Positions 1 to 8,904 of a DNA stretch of 57,856 nucleotides are shown here, in pieces (within the stretch, counting starts at the first letter, position 1; each line of letters begins with the position of its first letter). A program made the position numbers and the translations under genes. This DNA is from CAZCFB01 sp964511535 (lineage in GTDB: Bacteria; Myxococcota_A; Polyangia; GCA-2747355; CAZCFB01). The DNA is taken from positions 1 through 57,856 of the forward strand of contig CAZEFW010000039.1 of assembly GCA_964511535.1 (NCBI GenBank), in the 5' to 3' direction. Below the pieces are notes generated by a model. It was not told the DNA's origin and did not search any database. It was given only the letters and a program-made list of their open reading frames with translations.

Positions 1-95
1 ACCGTAACCTGTCCAGGCGAAACAGAGCAAAAAACTGGCGGCGGTGGGCGCCTGCGTCCTTGCGCACCCGGGGCAGGATCCTCCGTTCCAGGGCG

Positions 96-110
96 CCCCC
101 TCCCGGGGGG
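96..110 (-). terminator. GC-rich hairpin after the MFS/spermidine-synthase-like gene
   Basis: A C-rich run at 96-100 can pair with the G-run at 105-110 across a short loop, just downstream of the minus-strand stop at 116. There is no T-tract on the transcript side, so it is only a weak candidate terminator. The rest of 1-115 holds nothing I can assign. Confidence 0.3.
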
Positions 111-115
111 ATAGG

Positions 116-2305
116 CTACCGCGGACCTGGGGGCAGCGGCGGCGGCCCCACCAGCTCCCGGGCCACCTCCGGGTACTCCAGCAGGGGCCAGTCGTCGGTG
201 ATCACCCTGTCGCCGGTGTCGGTGCGGGCCTCGGCGGCGTCCCACAGGGAGATGAGCCCGCCCTCTTCTTTCAGGCGCGCGTGCATCTCGCGCATCTGGC
301 GGTACAGCAGGTCCTTGCGAGCCAGGCGCGCGGCCAGCAGCTGCGGCGTGATGCGGATGGGGCGGTCGGAGGCCACGGTGATCAGGCCGTCGAGCCAGGT
401 GGTGCGGTGGGCGAAGGCCTCGGCCAGGGTGGCCTGCACCAGCCTCGCCTGGGCCTCGTTGCCCTCGTGGGAGTAGACGGCCAGCACGCCGCCGGGCTTC
501 AGCCGGGAGCGGACCAGGCGCAGGTACTCCCGGCTGAGCAGCTGGCTTGAGCCGGCCTGGCGCAGGTGCAGGGGCGCCGACAGGATGATGTCGTAGCGGG
601 TCTCGTCCAGGGCCAGGCCGGTGCGGGCGTCGCGCCAGATCCAGCGCAGCGACGGGTGCTCGAGAGCATCCAGCGTCATGTCGGGCTGGTCCTCGAGCAC
701 GCGCCGCAGGGTGCGGTTGATCTCATAGCCGTCGACCTTGATGCCGCTGATGCCGGCCAGGCTGACACCGGAGACGCCCACGCCGGCGCCCACCACCAGC
801 GCGCGTTTTGGCGACGGAGCGGCATGGGACAGCACCGCAGCGGCGGCCATGGACCAGGTGTAGGGCCGGCCCACGTGGCCCTCGCCCATGGTGAGCCTGG
901 AGTGCCACAGCCCGTCGATGTACAGGTCGCCGCTGGGCCGGATGGCCACCACGCCGTCGGCGCCCCAGTAGACCCGGGCGCCGGTGTAGTCGGTGAAGCG
1001 CAGCGTCACGCCGTACGCCATGGCCGCGGCCGCGGCAACCACGCAGGCCACGGCGGCCGCGCGAACGGCTCGCCGTGGCTCCAGCTCGCTGCGGCCGTGC
1101 CACAGCTCGGTCAGCCCCACCGCGGCCAGGCCCAGGCCGATGGACGCGGTCCCCACCATCAGTGGCGCCTCGTAGCCGGCCAGGGTGAAGAAGAGCACCC
1201 CGAGGCATGAGCCCGCGGTGTTCAGCGCGGCGTAGCGTCCCACGTCCCGGCCCCAGGACTCTGCCCGGCGCGAGATGAGCACCCCGTACAGCAGGCCGAA
1301 GCCCACCACCGGCAACGCCATGAGCGCCGCGCTGATGTGCAGGGAGACCTCGCCCAGGGTGCGCCCCCAGGGGATGGCCGCGGGCAGGGCGGCCACCAGG
1401 ACCCCGGAGAGCAGCGCCGGTACCAGCAGGCCCACCCGTCCCAGGCGGCCGGCCAGGGCCACGCCGCAGGACCAGGCCACCAGGAAGGCGCACAGCCCGG
1501 CGGCGAACGTGGAGGGCAGCGGGCCGTGGGACAGGGTCAACGTGCGCAGCAGCAGCATCTCGTAGCCGAGGGAGAGGAAGCCGAGCGCGAAGCCGAGCCG
1601 CTCCTCGCGGGTCAGCGGACGGCGAGGGGCGGCGGCCGGCGCCAGCGCCCGGGGCGCCACCGCGGGCGCGCGCCCGAGCAGCCCGACGAGCAGCGCCGCC
1701 AGGGCGTTGAGGCCGATGGCCACGGTGAGCGCGGCGGTCTGGCCGCGCCAGGGCAGCAGCCAGAGGCTGGCCAGCAGCGCCCCGCCGGCCGCCCCGACGG
1801 TGTTGACGAAGAACAGCGCGGGCACCAGGGACCGGCTGGTGGCGCCGAGCTGACGCTGGGCCGCCTCCGACGCGGCGGGCATGGTGGCGCCCATGAGCAG
1901 GGTGGGCGGCAGCAACACCGCGCCGGCCCCCAGGGCGTACATGGCGCGCAGGGGCACCCCCGCGCTCACGGCCAGCCGTTGCACCGCGTAGACCGTCTCC
2001 GACAGGTCCGTGGACAGCAGCGCCGCCACGGCCGCGTTGATCAGCACCAGCCCCAGCTCCAGGCCTGCCAGCGCCAGCATCGGGTTGCGGGTGCGCGCGG
2101 CCCACCGGGCGGCCAGGGCCGCGCCCGCGCCGAGGCCGAGCAGGAACACCAGCACCACGGTCATGCTGCTGAGGGTCTCGCTGCCGCCGAGGAACACCTT
2201 GAGCCCGCGCTGCCAGGCCACCTGGTTGACGATGCCCGCCGTGCCGGAGCAGAGCAGGCCGAGGATCAGGGCCGCGAAGGCCAGGGCCGGCGCGCGCCGC
2301 GTCAC
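116..2305 (-). CDS. Fused MFS-like membrane / spermidine synthase-like protein
   Basis: About 729 residues. The first ~450 are strongly hydrophobic with many membrane segments (for example around LAFAALILGLLCSG), and residues ~500-665 form a spermidine-synthase-type SAM-binding Rossmann domain (VVGAGVGVSG, then VDGYEIN). In true spermidine synthases the YDxIxxD segment supplies the catalytic Asp; here it reads YDIILSAP, so genuine aminopropyl transfer is doubtful. A GTG at 2305 is chosen because it overlaps the hypF stop (GTGA); the much longer open frame upstream only shadows hypF. It is the last gene of the PilZ-hypB-hypF operon. Such fusions are known in Myxococcota, but their substrate is not clear to me. 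Confidence 0.85.
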   Translation of the reverse strand: MTRRAPALAFAALILGLLCSGTAGIVNQVAWQRGLKVFLGGSETLSSMTVVLVFLLGLGAGAALAARWAARTRNPMLALAGLELGLVLINAAVAALLSTDLSETVYAVQRLAVSAGVPLRAMYALGAGAVLLPPTLLMGATMPAASEAAQRQLGATSRSLVPALFFVNTVGAAGGALLASLWLLPWRGQTAALTVAIGLNALAALLVGLLGRAPAVAPRALAPAAAPRRPLTREERLGFALGFLSLGYEMLLLRTLTLSHGPLPSTFAAGLCAFLVAWSCGVALAGRLGRVGLLVPALLSGVLVAALPAAIPWGRTLGEVSLHISAALMALPVVGFGLLYGVLISRRAESWGRDVGRYAALNTAGSCLGVLFFTLAGYEAPLMVGTASIGLGLAAVGLTELWHGRSELEPRRAVRAAAVACVVAAAAAMAYGVTLRFTDYTGARVYWGADGVVAIRPSGDLYIDGLWHSRLTMGEGHVGRPYTWSMAAAAVLSHAAPSPKRALVVGAGVGVSGVSLAGISGIKVDGYEINRTLRRVLEDQPDMTLDALEHPSLRWIWRDARTGLALDETRYDIILSAPLHLRQAGSSQLLSREYLRLVRSRLKPGGVLAVYSHEGNEAQARLVQATLAEAFAHRTTWLDGLITVASDRPIRITPQLLAARLARKDLLYRQMREMHARLKEEGGLISLWDAAEARTDTGDRVITDDWPLLEYPEVARELVGPPPLPPGPR

Positions 2306-4578
2306 CGCTGCCACGCCCACACCACGGCCTGGCCGTAGGAGATGGCGCCGTCGTTGGGAGGGAGCAGGCGGGGCAGCAGGGGCTGCAAGCCCTGGCGGGA
2401 CAGCCCGCGCACCAGCGCGTCGCGCAGCACCTGGTTGACCAGGCAGCCGCCGGCCAGGGCGACCTGCGAGGTGCCGGTCCGGGCGGCGGCGCGCGCGGCC
2501 AGCGCCGACAGGCCCGCGGCCAGCCCGAGGTGAAACCGGGCTGCCACCTGCGCCGGCTCCGCGCCGCGCTCGAGGTCGGCGAGGATCTGCTCGAGGGCCA
2601 GGGCCGGGTCCAGGGTCAGCCCGTCGAGGGCCATGGGGTACGGCGCCGCCGGAGCTCCCGCCCGCCGCGCCGCCGCCTCCAGCTCCACCGCCGGCTGGGC
2701 CTCGTAGGTGGGCGCCCGGCCCAGCCCGCACAGCGCGGCCACCGCGTCGAACAGCCGCCCGCAAGAGCTGGTGCGCGCCAGGGCCACGCCGGCGCGGATC
2801 ATGCCACGCGCTGCCTCGGTCCGCTCATCGTCCAGCGCCAGCAGCCGCCCGGCCCGCGTCAGGCCCTCGTCGCCCAGCAGCTCCGAGCAGAGGCCCAGGG
2901 CCGCGCGCCACGGCTCGCGCACCGCCCGCTCACCGCCGGGCAAGGGGAAGCGCCGCAGGCCGCCCAGCCGCCGGTAGCGCCCCGGGTCGGGCAGCTCCAG
3001 CAGCTCCGCCCCCCAGATCACCCCGTCGTCGCCGTAGCCGGTGCCGTCGAGGCACAGCGCCAGCAGGGGCCCGTCGCAGCCATGCTCCCCGGCCACCGCA
3101 GCGGCGTGGGCGTGGTGGTGCTGCACCGCCAGCGACGGCAGGCCGAGCCCCTGGGCGTGGCGCGTGGTGAAGTAGTCCGGGTGCGCGTCGTGCACCACCG
3201 CCTCCGGCTCCAGCCGCAGCAGCCGGCACAGGTGATCCACCGCGCGCACGAAGGCAGCCTGCCCCGCGGCGCTGTCCAGGTCCCCGGTGTGAGGCCCGGG
3301 GAACGCCTGGCGCCCGTGGGTCAGGCACACCGTGTTCTTGAGCTGGCCGCCCACCGCCAGGGCGCACCCCGCGTCCCGGGGCAGCGGCAGCGGCTCGGGC
3401 ACGTACCCGCGCGAGCGCCGGATGAACAGCGACCCGGTCCGCGCCGGCGTCACCACCGAGTCCTCGCACGCCACCAGGATCTCCCGGTCATGGTCCAGGT
3501 AGCCCGCCGCGATGCCCGCCAGCCGGCGCCGCGCCTCCGCTCCGTTGACCGCGATGGGCTCCTCGCTCAGGTTGCCACTGGTCATCACCAGCGGGGCAGA
3601 CCCACGCAGCAGCAGGTGGTGCAGCGGGGTGTACGGCAGCATCAGGCCCACCCGGTCGGTGCCGGGGGCCACCAGCGCCGAGAGGCCGCCGCCCCCCGGC
3701 CGCGCCGGCAGCAGCACGATGGGCGCCGCGGCCGAGGTGAGCAGCGCCTCTGACTCCGCATCCACCAGGGCCAGCGCGCGCGCCTGCGGCAGATCCCGCG
3801 CCATCACGGCCAGGGGCCGGTGGGGGCGCCGCTTGCGCCGCCGCAGCCGATCCACGGCGTCGTCACGGGTGGCGTCGGCGCTCAGGTGGAAGCCGCCGAG
3901 CCCCTTGAGCGCCAGCACCTCGCCGGCGTCGAGCAGGTCCCGCGCCGCGGCCAGCGCCGCCGCGCCCTGCTCCCCTTGCGCCTGCGTATCACTGTAGGTC
4001 AGCGCCGGGCCGCAGACCGGGCAGGCCGTGGGCTCGGCGTGGTAGCGCCGGTCGGCCAGGTCCTCGTACTCCGCCGCGCAGTCAGGGCAGAGCGCGAACG
4101 GCGCCATGGAGGTGCGCACACGATCGTACGGCACCTCCCGCGCGATGGTGAACCGCGGGCCGCAGTTGGTGCAGTTGGTGAACGGGTAGCCGTGGCGCCG
4201 GTCGCCCGGATCAAAGAGCTCGGCCAGGCAGTCGGCGCAGCTGGCCAGGTCGCTCGGGATGCGCGCCCCGCGCGCGCCGCCGTCCTGGCTGGCGACCACG
4301 CGCAGCCCCTGCGCTCCCTGCGCCTCGGACCAGGCCTCCTCCCGCTCCTGCACCTCCGCGTGGGGCGGCAGCCCGTCGTCCAGCTGCTCGAGCAGCCCCT
4401 CCAGGGCGGATCGGTCCCCCTCCAGGTGGGCCACCACGCCGCGGTCGCTGTTGGTGATGGTGCCAGCGAGGCCCTGGCGCGCGGCCAGCCGGTGCAGCGC
4501 GGGCCGGAAGCCCACGCCCTGCACCCTCCCGGTGAGGGTGAGGGTTAGCCTTTGAGCTCCGCCAGCCAGCGGTACCAC
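2302..4578 (-). CDS. hypF: Carbamoyltransferase HypF, [NiFe]-hydrogenase maturation
   Basis: About 758 residues with the full HypF layout: N-terminal acylphosphatase domain (GRVQGVGFRP), two C4 zinc-binding motifs (CADC...CTNC and CPDC...CPVC), a YrdC-like domain (~200-385), and a Kae1-like domain with the metal-binding HHHAHAAA. HypF uses carbamoyl phosphate and ATP to make the thiocarboxamide on HypE that becomes the CN ligands of the hydrogenase active site. The start is uncertain: GTG at 4578 is used, TTG at 4605 is the alternative, and both overlap the 3' end of hypB, suggesting translational coupling. The hypA, C, D and E genes and the hydrogenase itself are not in the window. Confidence 0.93.
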   Translation of the reverse strand: MVPLAGGAQRLTLTLTGRVQGVGFRPALHRLAARQGLAGTITNSDRGVVAHLEGDRSALEGLLEQLDDGLPPHAEVQEREEAWSEAQGAQGLRVVASQDGGARGARIPSDLASCADCLAELFDPGDRRHGYPFTNCTNCGPRFTIAREVPYDRVRTSMAPFALCPDCAAEYEDLADRRYHAEPTACPVCGPALTYSDTQAQGEQGAAALAAARDLLDAGEVLALKGLGGFHLSADATRDDAVDRLRRRKRRPHRPLAVMARDLPQARALALVDAESEALLTSAAAPIVLLPARPGGGGLSALVAPGTDRVGLMLPYTPLHHLLLRGSAPLVMTSGNLSEEPIAVNGAEARRRLAGIAAGYLDHDREILVACEDSVVTPARTGSLFIRRSRGYVPEPLPLPRDAGCALAVGGQLKNTVCLTHGRQAFPGPHTGDLDSAAGQAAFVRAVDHLCRLLRLEPEAVVHDAHPDYFTTRHAQGLGLPSLAVQHHHAHAAAVAGEHGCDGPLLALCLDGTGYGDDGVIWGAELLELPDPGRYRRLGGLRRFPLPGGERAVREPWRAALGLCSELLGDEGLTRAGRLLALDDERTEAARGMIRAGVALARTSSCGRLFDAVAALCGLGRAPTYEAQPAVELEAAARRAGAPAAPYPMALDGLTLDPALALEQILADLERGAEPAQVAARFHLGLAAGLSALAARAAARTGTSQVALAGGCLVNQVLRDALVRGLSRQGLQPLLPRLLPPNDGAISYGQAVVWAWQR

Positions 4579-5189
4579 CCCTCGAGGCCCTCGCCCGTGC
4601 GGCAACTCACCCGCATCACCTCGAGGTCGGGGTTGATGGCCAGCGCGTGCCGCTCGATGCGATCCGCGGAGGCGTCCAGGTGGGGCGCCAGGTCGATCTT
4701 GTTGATCAGCAGCAGGCGCGACTCCCGGAACATCAGCGGGTACTTCGACGGCTTGTCGTCACCCTCGGTGAGCGACAGCAGCATCACCTTGGCGTGCTCG
4801 CCCACGTTGAACTCCGCCGGGCAGACCAGGTTCCCCACGTTCTCGATGATCAGCAGGTCCAGCGCGGCCAGGTCGAGCTCGCCCACCGCGGCCGCCACCA
4901 TGGCCGCGTCCAGGTGGCACGCCCCGCGGGTCTCGATCTGCACCGCGGCCGCCCCGGCGGCCAGCACCCTCTCGGCGTCCAGGGAGGTCTGGATGTCCCC
5001 CTCCACCACGCCCAGCTTCAACTTGTCGCGGAGCTCCCGCGCGGTGCGCTCGAGCAAGGTCGTCTTGCCGGCGCCGGGGGCGCTCATCAGGTTGACGACC
5101 TGCAGGCCGCTTTCGTCGAAGCGCGCGCGGTTCTCCGCGGCGAGCCGATCGTTGGCCTCCAGCAGATCTCTTACGATGGTCACCTTCAT
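4545..5189 (-). CDS. hypB: Hydrogenase nickel incorporation GTPase HypB
   Basis: 214 residues, G3E-family GTPase. Visible motifs are the P-loop SAPGAGKTT, VEGDIQTSLDA, the Cys-His metal pair in GACHLDA, IIENVGNLVCPAEF and the guanine-binding NKID. HypB drives GTP-dependent nickel delivery to the hydrogenase large subunit together with HypA. It lacks the His-rich N-terminal nickel-storage tract of some homologues. The ATG at 5189 shares one base with the TGA of the upstream PilZ gene (TGATG), and its end overlaps hypF, so the genes are almost certainly co-translated. Confidence 0.94.
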   Translation of the reverse strand: MKVTIVRDLLEANDRLAAENRARFDESGLQVVNLMSAPGAGKTTLLERTARELRDKLKLGVVEGDIQTSLDAERVLAAGAAAVQIETRGACHLDAAMVAAAVGELDLAALDLLIIENVGNLVCPAEFNVGEHAKVMLLSLTEGDDKPSKYPLMFRESRLLLINKIDLAPHLDASADRIERHALAINPDLEVMRVSCRTGEGLEGWYRWLAELKG

Positions 5190-5533
5190 CAGCTGTTCAT
5201 CCTCATCAGGAGATCGTGCAAGGCTTCCTGCTTGTCCGGGGTGAGGGGGGCGAAGCGGACCCCGGCGACGAAGCCGGCGCTCGACATGTGCGGTTCGCAC
5301 CAGGCCACCTGGCCCGACAGCGGCAGCGGCGGCGTCTCCGGGTCCTCGATGTCGTCCTCGAGCATGGTGAGGCTCAGGCTCACCAGCGAGCCCGGCTCGG
5401 CAGGGGTTGAGATGACCAGCCCCAGCCCTCCGGCGCTGATGTTCTGGATGGTGGCATGCACGGCTCCCTCGGCGGTGTAGAGCTCCGCCGCGATGGAGAC
5501 CGGGTACCGTTCGTCGCTTCGTCGGTTGTCCAT
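5189..5533 (-). CDS. PilZ domain protein, first gene of the hyp operon
   Basis: 114 residues, essentially one PilZ domain. It has the N-terminal Arg-rich c-di-GMP signature (RRSDERYPV) and a second element NISAGGLGL, which matches the (D/N)xSxxG motif. PilZ domains bind cyclic di-GMP and regulate partner proteins. It leads the operon and its stop overlaps the hypB start by one base. That coupling with hydrogenase maturation genes is unusual, and I infer no direct functional link. It is divergent from tatD with about 58 bases between starts. Confidence 0.85.
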   Translation of the reverse strand: MDNRRSDERYPVSIAAELYTAEGAVHATIQNISAGGLGLVISTPAEPGSLVSLSLTMLEDDIEDPETPPLPLSGQVAWCEPHMSSAGFVAGVRFAPLTPDKQEALHDLLMRMNS

Positions 5534-5591
5534 GGGTCACAAAGCGTACCGTCCCGCCCGCCTTTTTTCACCCGGTATGTTACAAGTGGCC

Positions 5592-6395
5592 ATGCTCGAG
5601 CATGAGGTCAGGCTCATCGACTCCCACTGCCACCTGGACCATGACTACGGGGACAAGTCCGCCGCGGTGCTGGCCCGGGAGGCGGCGGAGGCGGGCGTGG
5701 AGCAGCTGGTCACCGTGGGCACGTCTCCGGACTCTGTGCGCAGGGCCCTCACCCTGAGCGACAACCTGCCGGGGGTCTACTTCACCGCCGGCGTGCACCC
5801 CCACGCCGCGGGAGAAATGGAGGACCGCCACCTCGGCGAGCTGATGATCGCCGCCGCGCACCCGCGCTGCGTGGCCGTGGGCGAGATCGGGCTCGATTAC
5901 CACTACGACTATTCCCCCAGGTCGATCCAGCGCGAGCGCCTGGCGGACCAGCTCAAGCTCGCCCTGGCCGTGGGGCTGCCGGTGGTCATCCACGGTCGGG
6001 AGGCCGAGGATGACCTGATGGCGGCCCTCAACTGGTACACCACGCTGCTGCCGCCCACGCGGAGCCCGGGCGTGCTGCACTGCTTCTCCGGCCCGCGCCA
6101 GCTCGGGGCGGCGTGCCTGAAGCTCGGCTTCTACATCTCCTTTTCGGGCATGCTCACCTACAAGTGGGCCGACGAGATCCGCGCCTGCGCCCGGGACTTC
6201 CCCCTGAACCGGCTGCTTGTGGAGACCGACGCGCCTTACCTGGCGCCCGCCCCGCACCGGGGCAAGCGCTGCGAGCCGCGCATGGTGCGGCACACGGCGC
6301 AGAGGCTGGCCGAGCTGCGCGGCATCTCGGAGCAGGAGGTGGCGCGGGCCACGACGGAAAACGCGCGGCGCCTGTTCAGCATGGAGCGACCATGA
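5592..6395 (+). CDS. tatD: TatD family metal-dependent hydrolase
   Basis: About 267 residues, normal for TatD DNases. The metal-binding TIM-barrel motifs are all present: IDSHCHLD near the N-terminus, EIGLDYHYD, VIHGRE, LHCFSG and ETDAPYLAP. The family cleaves DNA or small phosphoester/amide substrates with two divalent metals in the cytoplasm. The ATG at 5592 fits family N-termini best; ATG at 5577 in the same frame is possible. The stop overlaps the next gene (ATGA), so the two are probably co-translated. Confidence 0.92.
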   Translation: MLEHEVRLIDSHCHLDHDYGDKSAAVLAREAAEAGVEQLVTVGTSPDSVRRALTLSDNLPGVYFTAGVHPHAAGEMEDRHLGELMIAAAHPRCVAVGEIGLDYHYDYSPRSIQRERLADQLKLALAVGLPVVIHGREAEDDLMAALNWYTTLLPPTRSPGVLHCFSGPRQLGAACLKLGFYISFSGMLTYKWADEIRACARDFPLNRLLVETDAPYLAPAPHRGKRCEPRMVRHTAQRLAELRGISEQEVARATTENARRLFSMERP

Positions 6396-6844
6396 CCCGC
6401 AAGGGCGCGAGCGACGACCCGGCGCTGGTGCAGCAGCTGCTGGCGCGGGCAGAGGTGTTGCACCTTGCCATGCGCGACGAAGGCGGCTTGCACGTGGTGC
6501 CGGTGAACTTCGCCCAGGCGGGGCAGACCCTCTACATCCACTCCGGCAAGGCCGGGCGCAAGGCCGCCGCGCTCACCGCGGGGGCAGAGGTGGCGTTCTC
6601 CGCCATCGCAGCCATGGCGCCCAAGGTCTCCGACGAGGCGTGCCACTTCGGTTACAGCTTCGAGAGCGTGGCGGGCGCGGGTCAGGCGCACCGGGTCACC
6701 GACGACCAGGAGCGGCGCATCGCCCTGGCGGCCATCAACGAGAAGTACGGCGCCGGCGGCCTCGCGGTGGACGAGGGCGCGTTCGCGCGGACCGTCATCT
6801 TCGCGGTGGAGATCAGCCGGGCGACGGCGCGCGTCAAGGATTAG
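6392..6844 (+). CDS. Pyridoxamine 5'-phosphate oxidase-like flavin-binding protein
   Basis: 150 residues resembling the small FMN-binding split-barrel proteins related to NimA and general-stress oxidases. Supporting segments are the N-terminal MRDEGGLHVVPVNF, the following LYIHSGKAGRK (typical L-Y-x-H-x-A/G-x-x-G-x-K), and a C-terminal FAVEIS strand. Members bind FMN, haem or F420 and reduce small molecules; the substrate cannot be read here. The ATG overlaps the tatD stop by four bases. Confidence 0.8.
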   Translation: MTRKGASDDPALVQQLLARAEVLHLAMRDEGGLHVVPVNFAQAGQTLYIHSGKAGRKAAALTAGAEVAFSAIAAMAPKVSDEACHFGYSFESVAGAGQAHRVTDDQERRIALAAINEKYGAGGLAVDEGAFARTVIFAVEISRATARVKD

Positions 6845-6849
6845 GCCCG

Positions 6850-6896
6850 GGAGCCCTGCCGGGCAGGGCTCCGGAGCCCTGCCCCGGCAGGGCTCC
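6850..6896. repeat. Two tandem near-identical palindromes between convergent genes
   Basis: Arms GGAGCCCTGCC/GGCAGGGCTCC occur twice back to back: 6850-6860 with 6862-6872 (1-base centre), and 6873-6883 with 6886-6896 (2-base centre). Each forms an 11-bp stem. They fill the gap between the plus-strand oxidase-like gene and the end of the minus-strand reductase gene. They could act as a bidirectional terminator or be a REP-like element. Confidence 0.7.
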
Positions 6897-8851
6897 TACT
6901 CAAGGTCGCAGACGCCTCCCTCGCAGAAGCGCGCCTCCAGCTCGTGCTCGTGCTCCAGGTCCCCGGTCAGCGGGCGCAGCTGTGACAGCTGCTCCTCGTA
7001 CCGGGCGCGGGTGATCTCCTCGTAGGGCGCCTGGCGGTAGCCGTGCCCGCTGGAGGGGAGCAGCGAGATCCCCTTGAGCCGGTCCTCGTACGCCTCCAGC
7101 AGGCGGGGCACCTCCGCCGCCTCGGACTCCGGGTCGAACTCCGCGGTGCAGCTGACCTGGTTGTCGGCCCAGTAGCGCTGCAGCTGGGCGGCCAGATCCA
7201 GCTTCTCGCGCAGGGTGACCTCGGCCTTGCGGCGCCCCGCGTCCCGCACATGCACCGGGAAGGAGATCACCACCGTGCGCGCCGAGTAGGCGTCGGGCTC
7301 GACCTCGTAGCCCGCCTCCTCGCACCGTCGCACCAGCGGGTGCCCCTCCGCCACCCGGATGCGCCGCAAATAGTAGGGCGCGTGCTCCCAGTGCACGCCG
7401 GGGGTCGCGCCGGCCAGCAGGCTCACCGTGCCTGACGGCTTGACGCTGGTGAGCTTGATGGAGCGGTTGACCCCCAGGCGCGGCGAGTGCTCCTCGTCCA
7501 GCCGCCGCAGGTGGGCGTAGCCCTGGTCGCACCAGCGCAGGAAGCGGCGGTAGCCGTGGCGCTGGATCGCCTGGACGATGCCGGTCATGGAGCAGCCGAT
7601 GCGGCGGTTCTGGGCCATGACGCGGTTGGTGCGGGCGTCGTGGGTCTGCACCAGGGTAACCGCCTTGGCGTACATGTACGCCAGCTCGAGGGTGGTCATG
7701 AAGTCCCTGGCGCTCTCGTGGTGCGCCGGGTAGGTCTCCACCAGGCAGCACAGCTCCCGGTCCCACAGCGTCTGCTCCACGCACGGGTTGGAGCCCATGG
7801 CCTGCTCGTCCCGGTGGTCGGGCGGGTCGGCCATGCGGCCGTGAGTGCGCGCGTTCTCCAGCCACAGGTAGCCCGGCTCGCCGTTGCTCCGGGTGCGCCG
7901 GGACACCTCCTCATAGTCCATGCCCACCCGGGCGAGCACCGAGTTGTTCGACGCCCAGCGGTACTCCCGCAGCTTGTCCGGGTCCTGCTTCAGGTCGAGG
8001 AACTGCTCGTCGGTGGGCTCGCCGAAGGCGATCTGGGCCGAGCGCCGCACGCCGCCAGCCACCACGCAGCGGCCCACGATGTTCATGGCGTCCACCAGCA
8101 GCCGCGCGTCGGCCGCCCGCCCGATGTAGCCGGCGTGCAGCGCCTCGAGCGCCACGAGCATCTCCTGCAGCGGCTCGGGGCCGGAGGCGACGCCGCCGAA
8201 GCTGCGCAGAGGGGTGCCGGCTGGGCGGATGCGCGAGAAGTCCCAGCGCGCGGGCAGCGTCGCCTGGCCCACGTGGGCTGACAGCAGCCGCGCCATGGCC
8301 TCGCCCCAACCCTCGCGGCTGTCGGCGATGACATGCACGTCCTCGTCGCGGCGGGGGGTCTGGATGGTCACCGTGCCCACGCCGCGGGTGTCGAAGCCCA
8401 CGCCCACGCCGAGCATGGACATGCCGAGCATCCAGGAGAACGGCCCGGCGTAGTCGTGGGCCAGATCCCGGGTGGAGACGAAGCCGCAGTTGTTCAGCGC
8501 GGCGCCGCCCCGGTCGTACATGTGACGCGTGCCCATGATCCACAGGCCGCGGCCAGGGGGCATCCACTTGAACCGGAACAGCCGCGCGTAGGCCTCGCGT
8601 GACAGCGCCCGGGCCCGGTCGTCATCCCAGGGCAGACCCGCCTCGAGCATGTGGACCCGCCACACAGTGAACATGCCCTCCACCACCCGGCGGCAGGTCC
8701 CCCACCACGCCTCGCCGTCGCGGCTGTAGGTGCGCTTGAAGGTGACCCAGGACAGCGCGCCGTAGCCCCACGGCGCCGGGCGCTCGCGGTAGGGGCGCAG
8801 GAACTCCTCGTCCATGGTGAAGGTGCCGTGCCTGTCTATGTTGACGATCAT
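6896..8851 (-). CDS. Adenosylcobalamin-dependent ribonucleoside-triphosphate reductase (class II)
   Basis: About 651 residues, resembling the monomeric Lactobacillus leichmannii-type enzyme. It converts ribonucleotides to deoxyribonucleotides using B12, independent of oxygen. Key sites seen are WVTFKRTYSR near the N-terminus, NNCGF (first redox Cys), NPCVE (thiyl-radical Cys and Glu), the downstream Cys in ELCCLVE, PSGTVSLL, and a C-terminal CX4C pair (CEGGVC) that recharges the active site. The ATG at 8851 is preferred because of upstream GAG spacing and family N-termini; ATG 8881 and TTG 8905 lie in the same frame. It is divergent from a glycosyltransferase. Confidence 0.92.
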   Translation of the reverse strand: MIVNIDRHGTFTMDEEFLRPYRERPAPWGYGALSWVTFKRTYSRDGEAWWGTCRRVVEGMFTVWRVHMLEAGLPWDDDRARALSREAYARLFRFKWMPPGRGLWIMGTRHMYDRGGAALNNCGFVSTRDLAHDYAGPFSWMLGMSMLGVGVGFDTRGVGTVTIQTPRRDEDVHVIADSREGWGEAMARLLSAHVGQATLPARWDFSRIRPAGTPLRSFGGVASGPEPLQEMLVALEALHAGYIGRAADARLLVDAMNIVGRCVVAGGVRRSAQIAFGEPTDEQFLDLKQDPDKLREYRWASNNSVLARVGMDYEEVSRRTRSNGEPGYLWLENARTHGRMADPPDHRDEQAMGSNPCVEQTLWDRELCCLVETYPAHHESARDFMTTLELAYMYAKAVTLVQTHDARTNRVMAQNRRIGCSMTGIVQAIQRHGYRRFLRWCDQGYAHLRRLDEEHSPRLGVNRSIKLTSVKPSGTVSLLAGATPGVHWEHAPYYLRRIRVAEGHPLVRRCEEAGYEVEPDAYSARTVVISFPVHVRDAGRRKAEVTLREKLDLAAQLQRYWADNQVSCTAEFDPESEAAEVPRLLEAYEDRLKGISLLPSSGHGYRQAPYEEITRARYEEQLSQLRPLTGDLEHEHELEARFCEGGVCDLE

Positions 8852-8904
8852 CAGGTGCTCGGGGTGTCGTGGGCTTTGCATTGATAATATATGCTGTGTC
8901 CTCA
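8852..8904. promoter_or_regulatory. AT-rich divergent promoter region
   Basis: The 53 bases between the divergent starts contain an AT-rich stretch (TTGATAATATATGC at 8881-8894), unusual in this GC-rich DNA. It carries -10-like TATA elements in both directions. No well-spaced -35 box was found. Confidence 0.35.

Noticed and set aside
2306..2764. 153-residue N-terminal extension of the MFS/spermidine-synthase-like frame
   Set aside because: It lies wholly within hypF, is low-complexity Arg/Gly/Ala, and the GTG at 2305 overlapping the hypF stop is a natural start.
2530..3753. Long plus-strand open frame opposite hypF
   Set aside because: Composition is Gln/Arg/Ala-rich with no domains; it is an antisense shadow of a clear gene, as are most long frames in this GC-rich DNA.
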